NCBI RefSeq assembly: GCF_002006355.2
Contig: NZ_CP096980.1
Span: 2,294,001-2,358,000 of the forward strand
Length of the DNA stretch: 64,000 nt
Direction: 5' to 3'
Origin: Clostridium felsineum DSM 794
GTDB lineage: Bacteria > Bacillota > Clostridia > Clostridiales > Clostridiaceae
The notes under the pieces are model-generated. The model did not search any database and was not told where the DNA came from. It was given only the letters and a program-made list of their open reading frames with translations. Every line of letters starts with the position of its first letter. Position 1 is the first letter of the stretch. A program made the translations under genes and the position numbers. Positions 60,496-64,000 of the stretch are shown here, one piece after another.

Positions 60496-62016
60496 TTATA
60501 CTATTTTTCCATCTATAAATTTTCTATATTGAATAGCTTCAATGACGTCTTTTGAGCCTATTTTTGAATTTTCATTAATGTCAGCAATTGTTCTTGCTAC
60601 TTTTAATATTCTTGTATAGGCTCTTGTGCTAACCTCAAATTTTGATAATAATTCTTTCATTATCTTTGAGCCTTCATAATCTAACGTGCAGTATTTATCT
60701 ATATGTTTTTTATTCATTTGTGAGTTACAGAATATATTATCGTGTCTAAATCTATTTTCTTGTATTTTTCTCGCAGCAATTACTTTCGTGCGTAGTTCTT
60801 TAGAACTTTTTGAAGTGTCTCTTTTTTTAATTTCATCATAATTTAAATAGTTAACGGAAGAAAAAATATCTATTCTATCCATTATTGCTCCTGATAGTTT
60901 TGAAATATATCTTTTCCTTTGATATTCTGTGCAGGTACATTCGCGATTAGAACCATAGTTGCCACAAGGACACGGATTCATGGCAGATATAAACATAAAG
61001 TTGGCAGGGTAAGTAACATTGCCAGAGGCTTTAGAAAATCGTATGACTTTATCTTCAAGGGGTTGACGAAGTACTTCAATGGAATTTCTTTTGAATTCTA
61101 ACAATTCATCTAAAAATAAGACTCCATTATGTGCAAGGGAGATTTCACCGGGAATAAGCTTTATTCCACCACCAACTAATGATAATTTTGAACTAGTATG
61201 GTGAGGTGATCTAAATGGTCTTTTAAAAACTAAACTCTTAGTATCTAAATTTCCAGTTATGCTGTATATTTTAGTTACTTCAAGGGCTTCATTATAACTT
61301 AAAGGAGGTAATATGGTTGGAAGTCTTTTGGCAAGCATAGTCTTTCCTGAACCTGGAGGGCCATATAAGATTACATTATGTCCTCCAGAAGCTGCAACTT
61401 CAAGGGCTCTCACAGAACTAGATTGCCCAGCAACATCTGAAAAATCTACTCCATAAGAAAAATCGGAATCTACTGAGGTATTTCTAGTGTAAGGTAGTAC
61501 ATCTCTATGTTTGATAAAATTAATAACTTGAATTAAATTATTAAAGGGAAATAACTTTATATTTTTTATAATAGAGCATTCTGTTAAATTTTCTGAGGGG
61601 ATTATAAATTTGTTTATATCTATATTTACGCCTTCAAGTAAAGAGGGGAGTGCACCACGTATTCCTTTCAATTTTCCAGTTAGAGATAATTCACCTATAA
61701 TTAAAAAGTCTTTTATGTCATCAAAATAAATTTGTTTTGTGGAGAGAAGAATACCTATAGCTATAGGAAGATCAAAGGAAGAACCTTCTTTTTTTAGACT
61801 AGCGGGGGCTAAATTTATGGTTATTCTTGATATAGGAAATTTGAAACCGGAGTTTGTAATAGCAGCTCTGACTCTTTCTTTAGATTCCCTCACAGCAGCA
61901 TCAGCTAAACCAACTATATTAAAATTAGGTAAACCTTTTGATACATCAACTTCAACTGAAACAACAAAACCGTTTATGCCAGACAAAGCTGCTGAATTTA
62001 ATATTACAGTAGACAT
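60496..62016 (-). CDS. comM: Magnesium-chelatase-like AAA+ ATPase ComM (YifB)
   Basis: 506 residues. N-terminal Lon-like domain (about 1-180, GINGFVVSVEVDVSKGLPNF core FVVSVEVDVSKGLPNF), AAA+ domain with Walker A YGPPGSGKTMLAKRLP, Walker B LFLDELLEF, RSPHHTSS, and a zinc-like MNPCPCGNYGSNRECTC insert, then a C-terminal helical domain. ComM acts as a branch-migration helicase in natural transformation in other bacteria. GTGAGGAGGTAT lies upstream of the ATG at 62016. Confidence 0.96.
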   Translation of the reverse strand: MSTVILNSAALSGINGFVVSVEVDVSKGLPNFNIVGLADAAVRESKERVRAAITNSGFKFPISRITINLAPASLKKEGSSFDLPIAIGILLSTKQIYFDDIKDFLIIGELSLTGKLKGIRGALPSLLEGVNIDINKFIIPSENLTECSIIKNIKLFPFNNLIQVINFIKHRDVLPYTRNTSVDSDFSYGVDFSDVAGQSSSVRALEVAASGGHNVILYGPPGSGKTMLAKRLPTILPPLSYNEALEVTKIYSITGNLDTKSLVFKRPFRSPHHTSSKLSLVGGGIKLIPGEISLAHNGVLFLDELLEFKRNSIEVLRQPLEDKVIRFSKASGNVTYPANFMFISAMNPCPCGNYGSNRECTCTEYQRKRYISKLSGAIMDRIDIFSSVNYLNYDEIKKRDTSKSSKELRTKVIAARKIQENRFRHDNIFCNSQMNKKHIDKYCTLDYEGSKIMKELLSKFEVSTRAYTRILKVARTIADINENSKIGSKDVIEAIQYRKFIDGKIV

Positions 62017-62132
62017 TTTTATACCTCCTCACCTTATAGCATAGATTATTGACAAATATATCAAGTTTATTCTTTGGATACTGAATTAAATTAAGAAAAA
62101 GAAATACTGATTGAAAGGGTAAGCAAATCTGG

Positions 62133-62351
62133 ATGGATAATTTTACATGGTGGAGTTATGTAAACATGAAAGCTGATATAACACCTTTATTAGCAGTTGG
62201 AAGCTTTTTTTATGGAAAGCTAATAGAACACGATGGATGTATTTTTCTAAAGGATAATTTTTCTTTAGAACGATACAATGGATGGAAGACATTTTTGAAA
62301 AATAATAAAAAAATAATAAAAAGCAATAGAAAAAGTTATGAATGTGTATGA
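62133..62351 (+). CDS. Orphan 72-residue ORF, unknown
   Basis: Open frame from ATG 62133, MDNFTWWSYVNMKADITP, with a short hydrophobic middle (LLAVGSFFYGKLI) and a basic C-terminus. GAAAGGG lies 11-17 bases before the ATG, which is rather far. I recognise no family. It overlaps the next small ORF by 14 bases in another frame, so the two may be remnants of one gene. Confidence 0.35.
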   Translation: MDNFTWWSYVNMKADITPLLAVGSFFYGKLIEHDGCIFLKDNFSLERYNGWKTFLKNNKKIIKSNRKSYECV

Positions 62352-62514
62352 AGTTAGGAAATTTTTTTATATAAATACTAATTATGATGATGAAAATATA
62401 GAAGAGCAAATTGAAGCTTTAGGTAAAATACTAAAATTCTTTTGGTCCATGAGTTTTGAAAAACAATTACTAGATAAAATAATAGCGAAGATGAGTGCTA
62501 TAAAAGTTTATTAG
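62338..62514 (+). CDS. Orphan 58-residue ORF, unknown
   Basis: Open frame MNVYEVRKFFYINTNYDDEN, then an acidic helical stretch and IIAKMSAIKVY. There is no good ribosome site ahead of ATG 62338. No family recognised. The 183 bases after it (62515-62697) hold no gene, only the leader of the acetyltransferase with a 9-bp palindrome. Confidence 0.3.
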   Translation: MNVYEVRKFFYINTNYDDENIEEQIEALGKILKFFWSMSFEKQLLDKIIAKMSAIKVY

Positions 62515-62650
62515 GCTTATATTTAATTTTATAAGAGGAAATATTGAGCTTTTTAAAATAATTTTATTATAGGTTAGGAGGAATAATTGGTAAATTATCG
62601 AAAAATAAGATGGAATATTAAAAATAATTAAAAAATAGAATGATAACCAA

Positions 62651-62677
62651 CTTATTAAGTAAATTTAGCTTAATAAG
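62651..62677. other. 9-bp inverted repeat ahead of the acetyltransferase gene
   Basis: CTTATTAAG (62651-62659) and CTTAATAAG (62669-62677) are exact complements, ending 4 bases before the GGAGGG ribosome site. Operator or leader hairpin are both possible. Confidence 0.4.
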
Positions 62678-62697
62678 ATATATTGGAGGGACATTAT

Positions 62698-63180
62698 ATG
62701 GTAAAAATATATGAATATAAAGATGAGTTTAAAAACAATATTATGAAAATGATTTTGAAGATTCAGCAAGAAGAATACAATTTACCAATAACAGCAAATG
62801 ACCAACCAGATTTAACAAATATAGAAACCTTTTATCGGCAGAATAACGGAAACTTTTGGGTAGGTATTGATAATGGGGTAGTTGTGGGAACTATTGCTAT
62901 AAAAAGTATTGGTGATGGTAATGCAATGCTTAGAAAAATGTTTGTTAAATATGAATATAGGGGAAGTGACATAGGATTATCCAAAAAACTTCTTTCGATA
63001 CTAATAGATTGGGCAAGTCAAAAAAAATTCAACAGAATATTTTTAGGGACAACGTCTGAATTTTTAGCGGCACATAAGTTCTATAAAAAAAACGGATTTA
63101 AAGAAATTAATAAAGAAGATCTGCCTATAAATTTTCCAATTATGAAAGTAGATAAAAAATTTTATTATTATAGATTATAG
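62698..63180 (+). CDS. GNAT family N-acetyltransferase
   Basis: 160 residues. Typical GNAT order: VVVGTIAIKSIGDGNAMLRK (beta4), MFVKYEYRGSDIGLSKKLLS (acetyl-CoA pyrophosphate loop, here RGSDIG in place of the usual Q/RxxGxG/A), and FLAAHKFYKKNGFKEI near the C-terminus. Substrate unknown. ATG 62698 has TTGGAGGGAC upstream, better than the frame start at 62683. Confidence 0.88.
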   Translation: MVKIYEYKDEFKNNIMKMILKIQQEEYNLPITANDQPDLTNIETFYRQNNGNFWVGIDNGVVVGTIAIKSIGDGNAMLRKMFVKYEYRGSDIGLSKKLLSILIDWASQKKFNRIFLGTTSEFLAAHKFYKKNGFKEINKEDLPINFPIMKVDKKFYYYRL

Positions 63181-63304
63181 TTGCATAATATTATTAAGGT
63201 ATGAATGGAAAATATTTATATAAAATAGTAAGTTATCAAATAGTAGAGGCAAATTTAAGTCTTTGCGATTTTTTTGCAACAAATTATTTTAGGTCAAATT
63301 GACT

Positions 63305-63350
63305 AACAAACTGTATGTCAGTACAATTATGTGCTTATATGCAGTTTGTT
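63305..63350 (+). terminator. Possible terminator downstream of the acetyltransferase
   Basis: AACAAACTGTAT (63305-63316) pairs with ATGCAGTTTGTT (63339-63350), 12 pairs with one G-U; the following TATATTTAATTTT is T-rich but interrupted. Confidence 0.4.
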
Positions 63351-63386
63351 TATATTTAATTTTAAAATTTAAAAGACGAAATTAAT

Positions 63387-63556
63387 ATGAAAATTAAAGA
63401 AATTACAATGAATGTATTCAAAAATAAGCTCACTATGATAGATAATAAAATATTTATTAATTATATCAACTGAGGCTTCATATATTGATTAAGGGATATG
63501 ATGTTGTTTCTGAAAAATCAATACCTATGTCTAATAACATTTTAATCAAGTGAAGA
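63387..63556 (+). pseudogene. Possible decayed coding remnant
   Basis: A short frame from ATG 63387 (MKIKEITMNVFKNK...) stops at 63471. Reading on with single-base shifts gives EASYID and then KGYDVVSEKSIPMSNNILIK before an in-frame TGA at 63551-63553, directly ahead of the next open frame. This looks like one gene broken by two frameshifts and a stop, but short AT-rich frames can mislead. The rest of 63181-63386 holds only the hairpin at 63305. Confidence 0.3.
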
Positions 63557-64000
63557 TTGGGGGATGGTACTATTAAAAATATTATATTTATATATGATGA
63601 TTGTGAAAAGGGAAAAAAAATTGCTTTTGCTTCAGCACTTATAACTGGAAATTCAAGGTACTCTACTGCTAATAAAATTAAAGAAGAATATAAAAAATTT
63701 GATTATATATGTTTTATAATAGGAAAATTGGATGAAAGTATAGAGAAGTTTGTAACAGAAAATAATGGATGGATTAGAAGTAAAAAGATTATACTAATAT
63801 ATTTTGATTATGAAAATGTAAAATTAAAGGCTAAAAAAATATTTAGTACTTTTAATGATGTATTGGAAAAAGAATTTATTATAAAACAGGGTACAGAAGA
63901 TGAATATTTAAATTTTGCTATGGAAATTAAAGATTTAATTGATACTGATTATAAAAAGTGTCCTGATAATCTTCTTATAAAACAAATTGGGGATTTCCTT
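63557..64000 (+). CDS. Partial ORF, flavodoxin-like pattern (runs off window)
   Basis: Open from TTG 63557 to the window end, 148 codons, no stop. The string KNIIFIYDDCEKGKKIAF, FDYICFIIGKLDESI and RSKKIILIYFDYEN alternates strands and helices as in flavodoxin-type domains, and the end (PDNLLIKQIGDFL) recalls clostridial proteins where a pyridoxamine-oxidase-like domain follows. This is a weak pattern match. There is no clear ribosome site, and an in-frame TGA lies just upstream, so it may be the 3' part of the decayed gene before it. Confidence 0.4.
   Translation, partial: MGDGTIKNIIFIYDDCEKGKKIAFASALITGNSRYSTANKIKEEYKKFDYICFIIGKLDESIEKFVTENNGWIRSKKIILIYFDYENVKLKAKKIFSTFNDVLEKEFIIKQGTEDEYLNFAMEIKDLIDTDYKKCPDNLLIKQIGDFL

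Noticed and set aside
1..64000. tRNA or rRNA genes, T-box leaders, insertion sequences, prophage
   Set aside because: I looked for their typical signatures (CCA ends with cloverleaf arms, the T-box core, transposase motifs, terminal inverted repeats) and found none; a covariance-model scan could still reveal a diverged RNA.

Overview
The window is a continuous, gene-dense piece of a low-G+C Firmicute chromosome. Gene content and order (pst operon, gmk-rpoZ-coaBC-priA-def-fmt-rsmB-rlmN-prpC-prkC-rsgA-rpe-thiN, pta-ack, plsX-acpP-rnc-smc-ftsY-ylxM-ffh-rpsP-rimM-trmD-rplS), the sporulation genes spoIVA, spoVM, spoVS and ylbJ, and the AT-rich codon use point to an endospore-forming Clostridium, most likely Clostridium acetobutylicum or a very close relative. 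This is recognition from memory; no database was searched. Nearly every gene is on the + strand. The exceptions are rpmB, ylbJ-tmcAL, yraN and comM.

Layout. 1-8.9 kb: phosphate response (3' part of phoP, phoR, a Cache-type chemoreceptor, then pstSCAB-phoU behind a repeated TTAACA Pho-box-like region). 9.0-16.7 kb: a PDZ/radical-SAM DUF512 protein, the ribosome GTPase der, gpsA, the spore-coat ATPase spoIVA, asparaginase and an aminotransferase. 16.8-31.6 kb: a long housekeeping run from yicC to thiN, covering nucleotide and cofactor synthesis, replication restart, translation start and rRNA modification, and the PrpC/PrkC phosphatase-kinase pair. 31.6-38.3 kb: a small membrane protein, a 24-codon spoVM, rpmB on the other strand, Asp23-family protein/fakA, recG, rsmD, coaD and a coiled-coil protein. 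38.3-40.7 kb: ylbJ and tmcAL on the minus strand. 40.9-43.2 kb: the acetate pathway pta-ackA. 43.2-58.8 kb: yceD-rpmF-plsX, acpP, rnc, spoVS, smc, the SRP genes ftsY/ylxM/ffh, ribosomal and tRNA-processing genes, lepB, rbgA and rnhB. 58.8-64 kb: a looser region with yraN, an array of four ~112-bp repeats, a class I amidotransferase, comM, small orphan ORFs, a GNAT acetyltransferase and a decayed-looking locus running off the end.

The genes form recognisable co-functional sets: phosphate sensing and uptake; ribosome maturation and translation quality (der, rsgA, rbgA, rimM, trmD, rsmB, rsmD, rlmN); protein targeting (ftsY, ylxM, ffh, lepB); lipid synthesis (gpsA, plsX, acpP, fakA); and spore coat assembly (spoIVA, spoVM). 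Intrinsic terminators and good sigma-A promoters can be read at many operon boundaries.

No clearly new multi-gene system is visible. The best unexplained signals are the four-copy structured repeat at 59176-59625, hairpins that overlap start or promoter signals (15456-15505, 52388-52440), a 33-codon membrane-peptide ORF just before smc, and the chemoreceptor lying between phoR and pstS.
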